Notes under the pieces: generated by a model
Told to the model about the DNA's origin: nothing
The model's database searches: none
The model's input: only the letters and a program-made list of their open reading frames with translations
Source: Candolleomyces eurysporus
Taxonomy: Eukaryota > Basidiomycota > Agaricomycetes > Agaricales > Psathyrellaceae
DNA: 64,000 bases
Direction of reading: 5' to 3'
Assembly (NCBI GenBank): GCA_027579435.1
Contig: JANBPK010000748.1
Coordinates: 248,001-312,000 of the forward strand
In this document: positions 35,081-47,001 of the stretch, one piece after another
Layout of the letters: every line of letters starts with the position of its first letter
Numbering within the stretch: the first letter of the stretch is position 1
Position numbers and translations under genes: made by a program

Positions 35081-37489
35081 TTAGCAGGATGCAATCAAAG
35101 CTGCTGCCTTTTCGGCAATAAGGTAAACTGGACCTTGGGTGTGNGCGTTCGGAATAGTTGGCTGTAATTCAAGAAAAACAGGAAGATCAGCTACCTGACT
35201 TGCGATGAAATGACGATGAGATACCCACCCATATCGACGCATCCACAACCCGAACACCATCCGCGCCCTTGAGCTTCAAATCCGGATCAACGACTCCCCA
35301 TCGGGCATTCTTCGCAGTCATCGCTGCAGTTCCAACAGGATGGAACACCGTCGTCGACTGACCACGAACATACGCATCGATATCCGCATCGGAAGTCGAA
35401 GCCAGACCACCAAATGGGCGGGTAATATAATCTTTCCAAGCATTCGCACCAGCGAACCTCTTGACAGCTCTCACAGCTTCCCGCAGTGCGAAGATATCAA
35501 ACTGCGTCGTCACGAACTTGGGGTCGATGATCGGTGCTGTGAAGGGGTTGGCAGATGCCAGCTTCACGAACCCACCTAAACCGCAAAAAGCCAGATCAAT
35601 GTCAGTGTCCACGCTTCTCCTTGACCTGTGCCCTCGAGGAACCAAAGAAGAAGAAGAAGATCCTTACGCGAGGTAGGAGAAATCAGGGCGGAAATAAATG
35701 TCACAAAGCTTCCAGCGGGTGGGAGCGGCACGCCAGGATTAAGCCAAAAGTTCTACAGCATGCAACATAGCGAAATCAGTCCTCTGCGGAATGACGGGGA
35801 GTTAGAGTGAACCCACCAACGCGATGATCTCCCAGTGCGATGCCTTCGGACCTGTCGAGGGGTCGGGCGTAGTTCTAAAGATGGGTGCATCCTTAGGAAG
35901 CCTAAAAAATCCCAAGTGATTGGTAACACCATTCGCAAGAACGCCGGTTCTNGAGTTATTCCATTGATCAAGCGCTGATCCAATCCTTGCAGGTTCCCTG
36001 AAAAGCTGGTCAATGCTCTCAGAGCCCTTGACCTGGAAGATGTTTGGAAGCAGGACGTGGTCGGACAGGTTCCTGCCAACGGATGGGTTGTCGATGATGG
36101 TTGGGATACCCAAAGCCTGGAGATCTTGCGTTGGTCCGATACCGGAAAGCAGCAGAATCTGGGGAGTGTTAATCGCTCCTGCGGAAAGGATAATTTCCTT
36201 CCTGGCGCGAACCCGAGTAACGGNGGCTNGATCAAGGGACCCTCAATATCCGACTAGTACNACTNCANACGACGAACNACTCACCTCCTGGACCCCTCGA
36301 AAACTCGACAGCGCGGAAAGCAGGAACTGTGCGACCNACCTGTCTGGTCGTACCTGTCTGCACCAGCTTCGTGACATGAGCGTTGATCAACACGTCGACG
36401 TTAGGGCGTTTGAGAGCCTCAGCAAGATATGTCGTCGACGAGCTACTTCTCTCTCCNTTCCCAATNGAGTTTTGCACCCAGCCCACACCNAGGACATCNC
36501 CTCCTCCNGTATCCGGGTTGAAAGGAAACTCGCTAGAGAGCTCCCTCGTCGTCGCAATCACCCGCTTGTCGATACCTTGAGCATTGCCTGGCAAACTGAC
36601 GGAAACAACTCCCTTGGTGCCATGGTTTTCAGGGATGAATTCCCCACGAGTGNTGTGGCCGTCAGCTGGCGGCACTATCTTCTCATGCTGCGACNCANCC
36701 TCAGTACACATGTCGNCNGACCAGGCAGTTGAGNACAGCGTGGACTTACGACGAAAATAAATTTNCGAATGTTCTTCCAGCTCCAGCTGGAATCACCCGT
36801 ATCTCTTGCCAGCTTATCGTAATCCTCGGAAGAGCCAACCTGNTGGACCATGTAATCTGCNACTTGCTCAGGAACACANCGACAGGGTAGGGATGAACGA
36901 AGACTTACTGACTGACGAACATCCTCCCAGCAATTTTCCTCGAGGGAATGGGAAGGTTCGCCCGTTGAGTCCCTCCTGCGATGCAACAGTGTANTTCCAA
37001 TCGAACGGTGTTCCTATGNNTTCCCCCAACGGTGAGCACGNTCATATGGAGGGTATTCGNACACCAACGACTTACCAGGTGTCAAGGTTGGGCCCAAGAA
37101 GGGTACCTGCGCAGCCAATACACCCTGATCACTGCACGTAAAAAGAATTACTCAAAACGACCGACTCGAACCGGACCGCAAGCTGCGAATTACCTGACCC
37201 CCGCCTCGAGAACGAGCACTTTATTCGAACCTATCGCAGAAAGTCGGTTCGCTACGACATTTCCAGCAGTTCCCGCTAACAAACGAAATAAATAAATAAA
37301 TTCCAATCGGTCAGCTCAACTGCAANCGNNNNNNCCGAACAGACGATGTACTCACCTCCAACAACAATATAGTCATACGTCAGATCCTTGGCTAATTGCG
37401 AAGGATCAGACAGCAGGCCTCCCAGTGCAGGAGTCGCGATTAACAAAGATGCAAGGAGCACCCGGAGGCCTGTCGAGGTGACTAGCATG
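35081..37489 (-). CDS. Secreted GMC oxidoreductase (aryl-alcohol oxidase-like, AA3)
   Basis: An FAD-dependent alcohol oxidase/dehydrogenase of the glucose-methanol-choline family, probably secreted and supplying hydrogen peroxide for lignin attack. The ATG at 37489 opens a signal peptide ([17 protein letters not shown]), then [11 protein letters not shown] and, after an N-containing intron, [12 protein letters not shown] completing the dinucleotide-binding fold, and KVLVLEAG. Later landmarks: [48 protein letters not shown] (36130), [20 protein letters not shown] (36050) and [15 protein letters not shown]. The catalytic residues are in [12 protein letters not shown] (35340) and, in the last exon, PTIPNAHTQGP, giving a His/His pair as in aryl-alcohol oxidase. 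The stop is at 35081-35083. About ten short introns are needed; Ns at 36226-37336 obscure some junctions. Sub-class (aryl-alcohol versus related) is inferred. Confidence 0.85.
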
Positions 37490-38348
37490 AGTGAGTAGGT
37501 AGCAGATACGACGATACTATGCAGCGGCACAAAGGTGAAACTGCGGGAGGAGCATACCTGGGGTTTAAGTACCGTGAAAAGAAACGTCGCTAGGCACGGT
37601 TACGACAGACAGACAAGCACCATCTAAATTCTGAGAAGCATTGTTTTTTTTTTCTCGTTTGTGTGCAGCTGGACATCTCGCAAGAATCCTGTATGGTTGT
37701 GAACAGTGTGTAGTTGATGCCATCCGTTTTGCTGTCATTTGGCTGACGTGCTACCATGGGGAAACGAAACGAAAAGAAAGGAAGCCCTGAGTGACCTTTG
37801 CGCTTTCANACATTCATNGCTTAACCTGGNGGGGTCTGCATCGTTGAGAGCGTGTGTCGTGAANGCAGAAATCGAGCAGGCACGCCAAGACNNTGAGGAG
37901 GTCAAAAGGTGAGCCAAAGGTACAACGAACATAGATGGAAGCTGGCCTTCCCAAATCTCTCACCTANGACAGAACCTGTGACTTCCCNAATATCGAAGAT
38001 TGATAGCAGTTAAATAACAGGCCTAGGATCCACAGGCGACCAGAAATGGCAAGCCGTTCATGTGGCCAGTATAGGCAACCCAGAACACTTCGAGCATGTT
38101 TATCCGGATGGACGATGTTCACATGGNGTGTATGTGCTGGAGGATGTCGACGAACAGATGTAAGAAGAGATCATTGTCATGAAAACGAAGACGCATGGAA
38201 AATCATAATCATGCAATAACAAACTACTGCTCTGTACATTTACACATCTGGCACCAAAAAACTTCAGGTTTCAACCTCTACGGACAGACGAGCAAGACAA
38301 CCCACTGACTCTGACTATTCACATCAATATTCTTTCCGCNCGTCGCGT
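37490..38348. other. Intergenic; no gene seen
   Basis: Contains the promoter of the GMC gene and the 3' region of UBP6. Short frames near 37735-37932 carry Ns and have no domain. Confidence 0.45.
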
Positions 38349-40670
38349 CTAACTGGACTTGCTCTTATAAATAAGAACATAAGCCGAAGANTCCTCTCCT
38401 CCTCCCTCCAAGGTGGGGAGTTTCTCCTTCGGGAANACAGAGACCTTTTCGTCGTCAAACTTGTACCAGTCTTCATCGTCGTCCTCGATTTGAGCGACCT
38501 GGATTTCGTCCGTACTCCTGGCAGCAGGTTCAGCGCTGCCCTCGGCGGTGGCANTGGCTACGGGCACCGTGCCTTTAACGGGATGGAACACGTTCTTCTT
38601 NACAAAGCCAATATAGTGTCCAGCATCAGCTGCTGCACCCTTGTGGGTGATGATAGCTNAAAAANGGCGAATCAGCCTNTCAGAGNATGNTATCNACAGT
38701 GNGACAATACTGTACTCACCGACAAGCTCATAAAGCCCAGTTGGACTAGTGCCAATGTCAGCCTTCAAATCCGCGTGAATAGCAGCGTTNAGTTCCTCTG
38801 CTTCCTTTGCTCGATAGATGGATTCGTCTTGGAGTTCACCNCCGACAGCTTCGGACGGTGCGTCCGCCATCTCGACGTCACCACCTGATTCGGCCGAGGT
38901 GCTTGCTCCAGCTGTGGCGGCACCAGGAGCAGAATCGGCAACCCTGCCCGAAGTAGAGGGCTGAGCGGCCTTGGTCTTCTTGCGAACTTTGCGACGCTCG
39001 GCGCGCTCCCGTTCAATGTCTTTGAGCTTTCGGCTAGCAGGTAGGAGCTTCTCTTTCAATTCTGGAGTGGCCAGTTCGAGAGCATCGTACTCGAGCGGGA
39101 ATTTGACGCGTCGCTACAGAGGAATTGATAAATTTATTTGAGAAAGGGAAGAAAGTCATAGAAGCATACCATGATTTTCGCTTTCTTGCCAATGTCCTGC
39201 CTCCATGAAAAGCGGACCATATGAACGTTGAGATAGACCGGCAGTCTCGATAGTCTCGACTTCTGGCTGTACACGGCTTGACGGCCAAGGGAAGGCGAAT
39301 TTTTCTCAATCTCGGTATCCAGTGACTGAACCAGAGGGAATTAGAAAATGCCGACCAAACTACCGGCTTCACGTACGCTTAGGATGCCTTGCGCCATGAA
39401 ATTCGTGGCCCCGGTGATGTTACACTCCACTTTGAGGACGCTTTCTTCAGAAATGGTATGCACCTCTTCAGGTGCCTCGTTGCATGACATTTCTCTCCGC
39501 ATAACGCCCATCATGTATTGCTCAATAAATCGTTTTTGGCCCGTGCTCGCCTGTGCACTGGTAGACACGGATCTACCATTCTCGTCCAATCCAGGTACGT
39601 TACGAAGAGAGTTGATGATTGCAGAATAGCACTCCTCCGCGTCTACAGTGAAGTGGTGTGTAAGCTATGCTGCTTCTGAAGAAGGGAGCAGAACGTTTAG
39701 CGGTTCACCTTGCTGTGCATATCCCATCGACACGCCTGGTCTCTTTTCACCGCGGTCCATTTCGGCGAATTGGGGATTAACCTGAAGAGACGTTCAAAGG
39801 AAGATCAAGCTCAAGAAACAGTCGGACGAACCTGCCTGAGCACCTGAAGAAACCCGATGGGGGTGACGGTATCGGTCGTTCGGGACATGTTGTGGTAGAG
39901 GTCACGAAGGGAGCCAGGCAAGGGAGTTGTGGACTGCAAAGCAGGTCTAATTACTATGTCAGAAGATGAAAGGGTGAATGGATAGACAAGCACTTACGCA
40001 TCCAATGCATTTCGCAGTTCACGCACGGAACGCAATGCTTGGACTGTGGCATTCATGTAGCAAGTGTTTCCTAAGCTATTGCAATGTTAATTTCAAAGAT
40101 ACTTCAGGCTATAGAAGGGGGACCAACTTTCGGAGACCAACTGGTTTTGCAAGCTGGGGGGATCGCAAGTTAGTGCGGCGCTTCATTGTTGCCTAGAATT
40201 GAGACTCACTGCTTCTGCAAGCTCAGAGTCATCCATATCTATGATGATGGGTTATTATCACTGGTAGTGGGTAAAATCGCGAGCATTTACCTTCCAAAAA
40301 GACAATGGGCTTCTCTGGAGGTTTTGGAAGCTCTCCAGCTGCACCGATCACCATAAATGTTTGGCCCTAGCATGCCCGTGAGTCCTACCAAAGAAATATC
40401 ATCGTCAACGAGAGCACCTACAGCTTTTGGCGCAATTTTCTTCCAGTTCGAGTCCTCCTGTTGTGCTCTTCATCAGCAACAATTCTCAAGACCGCCACTT
40501 CGAGAACGTACCTTCAAGACGCCACCCTTCACCATCACCTTCATACGATCCACTGGGACTCCCGTAACCTGGTAGATGGCATCCTTGAAGGCACTGGGAG
40601 GCAAATCGGGGTCGAGCTGGACGTCGTGGGTCTTTCCTGCGTGTTTGACGTGGACTGCGAGCGGGGCCAT
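38349..40670 (-). CDS. UBP6: Proteasome-associated ubiquitin hydrolase UBP6/USP14
   Basis: Ubp6 docks on the 26S proteasome and trims ubiquitin chains from substrates. The ATG at 40670 begins the ubiquitin-like domain MAPLAVHVKHAGKTHDVQLD, needed for proteasome binding; it continues through VKGGVLK, DSNWKKIAPKAVGALVDDD and QTFMVIGAAGELPKPPEKP. The USP domain starts at KPVGLRNLGNTCYMNATVQ (about 40045-40145), containing the catalytic Cys. Further motifs are TPSTTPLPGSLRDLYHNM-like sequence near 39890, the His box KGAAADAGHYIGF (about 38610) and EDWYKFDDEKVS (38455). It ends YVLIYKSKSS with the stop at 38349. A charged KKTKAAQPSTSGR insert lies near 38950. Roughly ten short introns are required. 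It is divergently paired with the BAP31-like gene 299 bp away. Confidence 0.88.
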
Positions 40671-40969
40671 GGCGTGCAGATGTAAGAAGTAAAGAGAGAG
40701 ACGTAAANTCAATAAAAGTTTGAATTACCAATTAAATAAGTAATATTTATATGACGCGTCTANGTGCTTGCGTCACGAGAACCGGCTCGGCTTGGCTCGC
40801 ACGCACCGAATCGAGGCGAGCCAAGCTGTGCTCCAACTGCGGCGCAGAGCAGACGTGTCTCTGACGTCAACGAGTTGAACCGACGCACGATAAAGCCTGA
40901 ACGTGTTATTGGCGCTCCCTGTCGTTTGTTCTCCCCTTCCCGTCCTCGAAGTATCACATTTCTTTCAAC
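40671..40969. promoter_or_regulatory. Shared divergent promoter, UBP6 / BAP31-like gene
   Basis: Only 299 bases separate the two start codons. The interval contains a perfect CRE/ATF palindrome TGACGTCA at 40862-40869 and an 11 bp inverted repeat (GCTTGGCTCGC at 40790-40800, complement at 40816-40826) with a 15-base spacer. Which factors bind is not known from sequence; the layout suggests joint control of a proteasome factor and an ER protein. Confidence 0.6.
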
Positions 40970-41846
40970 ATGACCGTGTAGTGAGTACGCCGAGTATGCT
41001 TTGTCTGTCGATACTCAGGACCTCGTTTACAGCTACACACTGACCTTTATGCTGCTTGCAGCAGAGGCAAGTTTCGCGTGCCATGGCCAGTTTCCATTCA
41101 CTGACCGTAAAGGAACGTAGATGGTCACATTCTGCATCCTTGTTGCCCCACTGCCGTACACTATACGGAAGAAGCTATTTGACTTCCTCTACAAGTCTCC
41201 CATCATCGCCAAGGTTGCATACGGTCTCAAGATCGCGTTCATGTATGTCAAACTCAATCCTCATACCCCACCAGACTCTCAACTTGGTCCTCCAGCTTCG
41301 TTGGAATCCTCTTCATCGATGCCCTTCAACGCATGTTCCGTGTAGCAGCCGAATCTGACCTTGCAAAGCAAGGCAGAGGCCCCGTTCAAGATGTTAGAAC
41401 AGACACAAATATCGCCGCGCGGAAGTTCTAGTGCGTCTACACTTCTCATCTCCTTCTGTCACGATAATTGAATGGTCTTTCAGCTCTCAACGCAATACAT
41501 ACCTGACTGGGTTCACCCTCTTCTTGTCCCTCGTTTTGACCCGAACATTCTACATCACTCTCGACCTTATCCACACTCAAGAAGAATACGGCAAGCTCAA
41601 GAAAGCCGTAAGCACACCCTCTCCTTATCACTATCTGCACAGAACCTCATAGAATTTCCTCAGACACAAGAGGCTGGCAAAGAAGACGTCGTAGCGCTCA
41701 AGAAACGTGTCAAGGAGCTCGAATCCAAAGAGCGGGATTTCGAGACCTTGAAACTGCAGGCAGCCCAGAACGCAAAGGAGTACGACCGCCTTGCCACCGA
41801 GTTCAACCGAAAGACGGGTGCCGTTTCTGACAAACGAAAGGATTAA
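40970..41846 (+). CDS. BAP31/Yet3-like endoplasmic reticulum membrane protein
   Basis: BAP31-family proteins are ER membrane chaperones and sorting factors for membrane proteins. The short first exon (40970-40980) codes MTVY. Exon 2 gives YTLTFMLLAAE and ends at a GC donor (GCAAGT; intron 41067-41120), a GC-AG intron. The next exon continues MVTFCILVAPLPYTIRKKLF, the family's conserved first loop. Two more membrane segments follow (AYGLKIAFIFVGILFIDAL and LTGFTLFLSLVLTRTFYITL), with RKFYSQRNTYLTG between them. The C-terminal cytosolic tail is a coiled coil (EDVVALKKRVKELESKERD) ending SDKRKD at the stop 41844-41846. All five introns are consistent in phase and about 50-60 bp. Length (about 210 residues) suits the family. 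Confidence 0.88.
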
Positions 41847-43112
41847 TCTCTCTTGGGTCCATCATAGCTCGCGCGTTGAATCTTGGTTCGTAGCAAAGGT
41901 TACGGGTTAATTGAATTTGTCATCCTCTTTGAATATATCCTTTATTTCTTGTGAATTCTCCCCTGCTTGCCTCGAGCTGACCCGGTGTCTAGAGCACACC
42001 CCTAGTGCTACCAAATGTTCCAGAATTCGTGACGATCTCTGACGCGACACAACATTGGCTTGACGTGAACCCTAACTTATTCCGAAAGCCTAGGCCTGTG
42101 AAAAGGTACCCATGGTGATACAATTTTGTAGCTATATTCCTGCGTTAAGAGGATGCCTGTGAGCGAAATCGTCGCTTTCCCCGGGTGTTGCAAAAAAAAT
42201 CTGCGAAATGCCTAGGCAAGTCACCTCTTATATTTTTGCACGTTCCTGCACATCACACCTACGATAATATCTTTTGCGATCCTAGAGGGACTCACAGTGA
42301 AGCCTTCGGGAATTCAGGAATTTTATTCTGCAACGTTAGAGTGTGATGTTATGTCCTTTCGGAACCCTCTAGCTGGACCTAATGTTGATGGAGAACTCGA
42401 GCCTCCAGCATTGGCTGACCTGAAGCATGAGGCCAAGATCAACGACCTTCTCTCTCTCCAAGGAGTTGTATGTATCGCCCAAATTTTATGGTCTATACGA
42501 GACTCGCATTAAAGGCATCCCATTTGGCAGTGTATCGCTTGAAGACTGCAGCACTAGGGCGTCTCGAAGCTGTTGTTGGACCCTCGCGAAATGAAGTGAG
42601 TGAAGTGCCAAAGATATTAATTGTCCTGGTGTGATTATAAAAAATGGGCGATGGAAGATAAGATTGCTACAGTGCCAGTGCAATGAAGTTCTGGAAGCTG
42701 GGAATCCTGCGTAGCACGGCACGAGAGTATAGGGCAGATCGGGGCAAGCTCTAGCTCGAGCTAACTACAGGGGCCAGGATAAAGACGATTAATATGAAGG
42801 GAAAAACGAGGGAAAACGCGACGAAAAGTGCTTGCGTCTCGCGGCTTTCATGCTCGCCTCTACATAAATATTAAAAAATGGAGCAAATACGCGGTGATGA
42901 CGTCGACGTCCCGTTGACCCTGAGCAATCCCCTTGCTCAAATATTCAACGAGACTCTCCTACGTGTGAGAAGCGGGGGGGAATGACAGATAAGATGAAAG
43001 CCTCGAAGCTGACACCATCGGTGATAGTATATTCGCTCGAAACCTTTGGCCTTCAAGTTAACCTTTTAGGCACCTTCAAACCATTAATGGACAGTAAGCA
43101 AAATATGTCATC
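41847..43112. other. Intergenic; no protein gene
   Basis: The first part should be the 3' region of the BAP31-like gene. No frame above 80 codons with coding character is seen. It runs into the tRNA cluster. Confidence 0.5.
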
Positions 43113-43199
43113 GGTGCTATAGTGTAGTGGTTATCACTCGGGATTTTGATTTCATTTCAAAGTCTTCCCGAAACCCAGGTTCGAACCCTGGTAGCACCT
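43113..43199 (+). tRNA. tRNA-Gln (anticodon TTG), intron-containing
   Basis: The acceptor strands GGTGCTA and TAGCACC pair fully, followed by discriminator T. A box TAGTGTAGTGG and B box GGTTCGAACCC are intact. The anticodon stem CGGGA/TCCCG encloses TTTTGA, giving anticodon TTG at positions 34-36. A 15-base intron (TTTCATTTCAAAGTC) follows position 37, the standard place. A run of five T at about 43218 is a likely Pol III terminator. Confidence 0.88.
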
Positions 43200-43297
43200 C
43201 TGACCTTGAAATTCCTCTTTTTGCCTTCAATTTTTCTTTCCCAACAAGACCGAGATCGATTGCACGACCCACTGTCGGGCCTCGAACGTTCTCTAAG

Positions 43298-43385
43298 GGT
43301 GCTATAGTGCAGTGGTCATCACTCGGGATTCTAATTTTTATATTAAGGTATCTTCCCGAAACCCCAGGTTCGACCGGTAGCGCCT
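43298..43385 (+). tRNA. Decayed tRNA-Gln-like gene with CTA (amber) anticodon
   Basis: Clearly a copy of its neighbours: GGTGCTA opens it, the A box (TAGTGCAGTGG) is kept, and CGGGA/TCCCG still form the anticodon stem. The loop reads TTCTAA, so the anticodon is CTA, which would pair with UAG. The intron is about 17 bases. The T arm has lost three bases (GGTTCGACCGG in place of GGTTCGAACCCTGG), breaking stem and B box, so it is most likely a pseudo-tRNA. Confidence 0.7.
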
Positions 43386-43426
43386 ATCTGAAGACCTCTC
43401 TCGCGGTATTCAAGGATTCTTCTGGC

Positions 43427-43511
43427 GGTGCTATAGTGTAGTGGTCATCACTCGGGATTCTGATTCTCCATGTGTCTTCCCGAAACCCAGGTTCGAACCC
43501 TGGTAGCACCT
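43427..43511 (+). tRNA. tRNA-Gln (anticodon CTG), intron-containing
   Basis: Acceptor GGTGCTA/TAGCACC, intact A box TAGTGTAGTGG and B box GGTTCGAACCC. The loop reads TTCTGA, giving anticodon CTG. The intron is 13 bases (TTCTCCATGTGTC) after position 37. A four-T run follows within 25 bases. Confidence 0.88.
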
Positions 43512-44965
43512 TGTCAATGTTTGTTTCCTTTTGCTATCCTCACGATTTGAAGGCTGTTTTTAGAAGAGCGGCGATGGATAGTTTCAGTCGTTGTGGGGAT
43601 AGCCAATCAGTGACCTGAAACGGATGATATAGTGGAAACGTCGATCCTGATGCAACTCACGGCGGCCATCGAGAACTCCACCACGAACGGTCAGATTTAC
43701 TCAAGATTTACTCCGAGTGGTGTGTTTCTGACCTTTGGGAGATTCGCATTCACACACCTGGTGGCATGCAGGAAGCACCTCGTGTCTCCAGTATGAGCCA
43801 TTTCATGGACGGATTAAAACGGTCATAACAGCATGCCGCTCGCTGCAAGGGACTCTACCCGCGTGCGCGGTCGGCAGGGTTAGCGAAACGATGGGATTAT
43901 TTCACCTTAGCGTGGCATAAACATGTGTCTCAAGCAGTCGGTTAACATTTGCACCCTGCTTACCAGCAAACACGTTCGTATGCACACATACAGTTAAGAT
44001 TAACGTTCGTTGGCGGTGTGTGTATTGCAGATTACTACCGTCCCGATTTCCTATTCAATGGCGGCGAGGTGGTTGCCTTCCACCCCATTGCATTACATAC
44101 TTGCTGGAGTTTCTATTTCTCCGTAGCCAGTGACCATACGCATTCGGCTCCCGTTCGACTTTTATTTTACTTTATTTTATGTAACTTTCCCTTTTACTGC
44201 TTCCTGAGTCCTGTGTCCTGGCCACATGGTTGAATCAATTTATTAGCGGAGCGCTCGGGTGACGCTCCTTTCGAAAGAGAATCTAAGAAGATGTGCGTGT
44301 AAGGTATGTGCGCATCTTGGACAAAGGAAAGTGCTGGGAGAAGGATCTGGGGCCCGGCGATCTACCAGTTGCAAGGGGTACCGCCGGGGTCAGGCGTTCG
44401 CAAACGGCCAAGGTCGCCGTCTACCGACTCCGAGTCGGAATTAACAAGAAGAAGAAAAANGAAGGGTACGCACCACCTGCTGAGTTGGCTGGAATAAGTA
44501 GATCGATTGTCGTTACTCATCCCAAGGTCGCGCTAAGTAGATCAGTGTGCGGCCCCACATGGAAGGTCATCTGCTCAGAGAACCTCAGGCTGGGATTGAA
44601 TCCACTTGAGGGGCAGCAATAGAGACTCAGAAGCAATAATCGGTACAACACGAGAAAGAAACTTGATATGAATATACGTTAACAAAAAGAATTTCTGGAA
44701 CCCGTTTGCTATTATTATCCAGCATAGTCGCAGAGGGGTATCGATATCTCCTACAGAACAAACGGGAACGTTTAATCCTTTAGCTACTGTAAAGGGAGCC
44801 GAGATTTAGTCGATTAAGTGAGTTGGCGATTAGACTTCCTGTATGGGGGATAAGGGGTATCGGAACGACCGCCCGACCTTCCTCTACAGGATCGGACAGG
44901 AACGAACGGACGCACAATCGATCTCTCAATGTAGATTTCCTGTTTGGAATGAAAGTTGAATAGGA
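43512..44965. other. Intergenic; no gene seen
   Basis: No frame with a domain or plausible splicing. Short frames at 44259-44622 are Arg/Gly-rich and overlap in three phases, a sign of composition rather than coding. Confidence 0.45.
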
Positions 44966-47001
44966 TTACGGAGTGTTTGACTCATCCCGGGATTGCTGGG
45001 CCAACAGCTGAGCAGCGTATGGGTTACCTAAATTAACAAAACAATTTAGCGGGTTCACAAGGTTCAATAGAGTTATCATGAACGGTAGCATTCAATGAAG
45101 ACGCCACGCCACGGAAAGTGTGTGCAAGGGGTGAATTGTCTACTCACGACTGCCCCATTGGCGTCCCGAAGGACTCGAGGGAGTTTCAGAATGAGGGTTT
45201 GAAGTTGCTCCGGCCGGTGGTGCCATATTGGGTGGCGGGAAGGGCGGAGGAGGATAAGTCTGATTCAGACTTGTTGAACCTGCGGAAGGAATAGGGGCAA
45301 GTGACGGAGAAGGAAACGCGGGAGGCGAATCCTTTGGGGGTACCGCAGGGGGTGTAGCGGTAACCTTGTCATAACTTGGCGGCCTGGGAGCGTTCGTTGC
45401 GACACTCTCGAATAATGCCTTCCTGAGTTGGAAGAGTTCTTTACGGGTGCTCTCCAATCTCTGGGCAGTCCCTTCAACTTGCTGTCCCGCGAATTCTGCG
45501 CGTTGGACAGCGGCGTGTCGTTCCTCTTTAAGCTAAACAAGTGACAATTCTTATCAGGCATTTAGCCTTTCAAGCATGGGAGGCGGGGGGCCGTACCTTG
45601 TTCGTAGCTAATAGAACCTGTGCCCCAGATCGCCTGATCTTTTCTGAGGAAGATTCAGATACCATAGATGTTTTAGACGGAATGTTCTTACCATGGAATG
45701 CGTAATCTGTGAAGGGGTTGTCAAATAATACATCCGATGCCCATGACCTTGATATAGACGGTTAAACAAGCTCAAGAAACTGAATAGGTTGCAACGAAGG
45801 AAGACTAACCCTGACGCAATATCAATTTGACCTAGCGGCGGTATAATTGGGTTCACCCTTCTGGCTTGGTCTACAAACCCTCGAGCCTGCGATGCCTGGG
45901 CCTTTGCATTCGTCAAGGCATTGCGTTCCATCAAATCAGCCATCCTTCGGAGGAACGATAAGTCAATCAGCGCCAAATTGCTTTACCCGTAGAGAAATAG
46001 AGCCCCTTACGAGTTACTGGTCCACATATCTAGAAAACAAAGAAACGGGTGCAATTAGGCTCCAGCGCCCAACCGCCGACTCGGGTGGAAGGGAGCGTAC
46101 CGAATGAAGAGTAGCTCAATGCCTCTCTGACATTAGCTTGACACCTTTCCATATGTGTGACTGCGCGGGAGAGCAATTCGGCAGCCTGACTCTCTGTGTT
46201 CAAGAGAGTTTGGGCCTCTTCATGTTGTTTGTGCGCGGCGTGCGCGTCATATTCCAATCTATCTTCTTCTGGGAAGGCTGAAGGAAGATCCAATGTATTC
46301 AGAATACCGGACAATTGAAAAAGCATGAATGAATATGGATGGATACGTGGAACGTATGTCTGGACCACACTCACATTCGGAAGGCCCATCGAAGATACGG
46401 GAGTAGAGTGAATCTAGTTCTGCCTTGAGGGACTGAGATTTTTTGGATTTCTCCACCAGATCTTCTCGCTGAAAGTAGGGGAACCGAGAGATGAACAAGA
46501 TGCGGCGATCAAGGACAACATGAGACGTACCACTGTACGAGCCTCCGTCAACAGCTGTTGGATCACAGCGTTCTGATCCCTTTCGACCATCTCGTTCTGC
46601 AGAGCGTCGACATACTCTCTAGCAAAGGTCGCCGTGAGCAAAGCCGCACGCCAATTAAACCCTCTACGGGGTATCAAAGCCGTAATAAACACCACTCACT
46701 TCTCCTCTTTCATCTGGTTCGCTTCGAATTTCTCGAGCTTCCCACTCAACTTCGCAGCAAACCTCCGCGCAGTGGAATCTCGTAGTTTTTCATGTTCCTT
46801 CCGCTCCTTCTTGGTGATTTTGGAGAGATCTTCTACCTTCTTGTCGCTGCCAGCGAGCTGGCCTTCGAGATCTTTGATATAGCTGTCGTGCTGCCTCAGC
46901 GCCGGGGGTGCGTATTCGACTTCAGAGCAAGATTGGAGCAAGCGCGAGTGGTAATCTGCGTTCGCAACGATCTCCTCTCTCGTCGTCGGGTTTCCTGGCA
47001 T
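44966..47001 (-). CDS. Conserved-looking coiled-coil protein of unknown function
   Basis: The ATG at 47001 opens MPGNPTTREEIVANADYHSR, then a charged coiled coil: KDLEGQLAGSDKKVEDLSK, ERKEHEKLRDSTARRFAAKL, EYVDALQNEMVERDQN, EDLVEKSKKSQSLKAELDSL. Further exons give RLEYDAHAAHKQHEEAQTLL, LMERNALTNAKAQASQARGF and, near 45530-45420, HAAVQRAEFAGQQVEGTAQR. The C-terminal part is a Pro-rich linker (YPPPPFPPPNMAPPAG) and a last exon NPYAAQLLAQQSRDESNTP, stop at 44966-44968. Several short introns are needed and each junction keeps the frame. I do not recognise a family; heptads suggest a structural or scaffold role, and the Pro-rich tail may bind SH3-type domains. That is inference. Confidence 0.68.
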
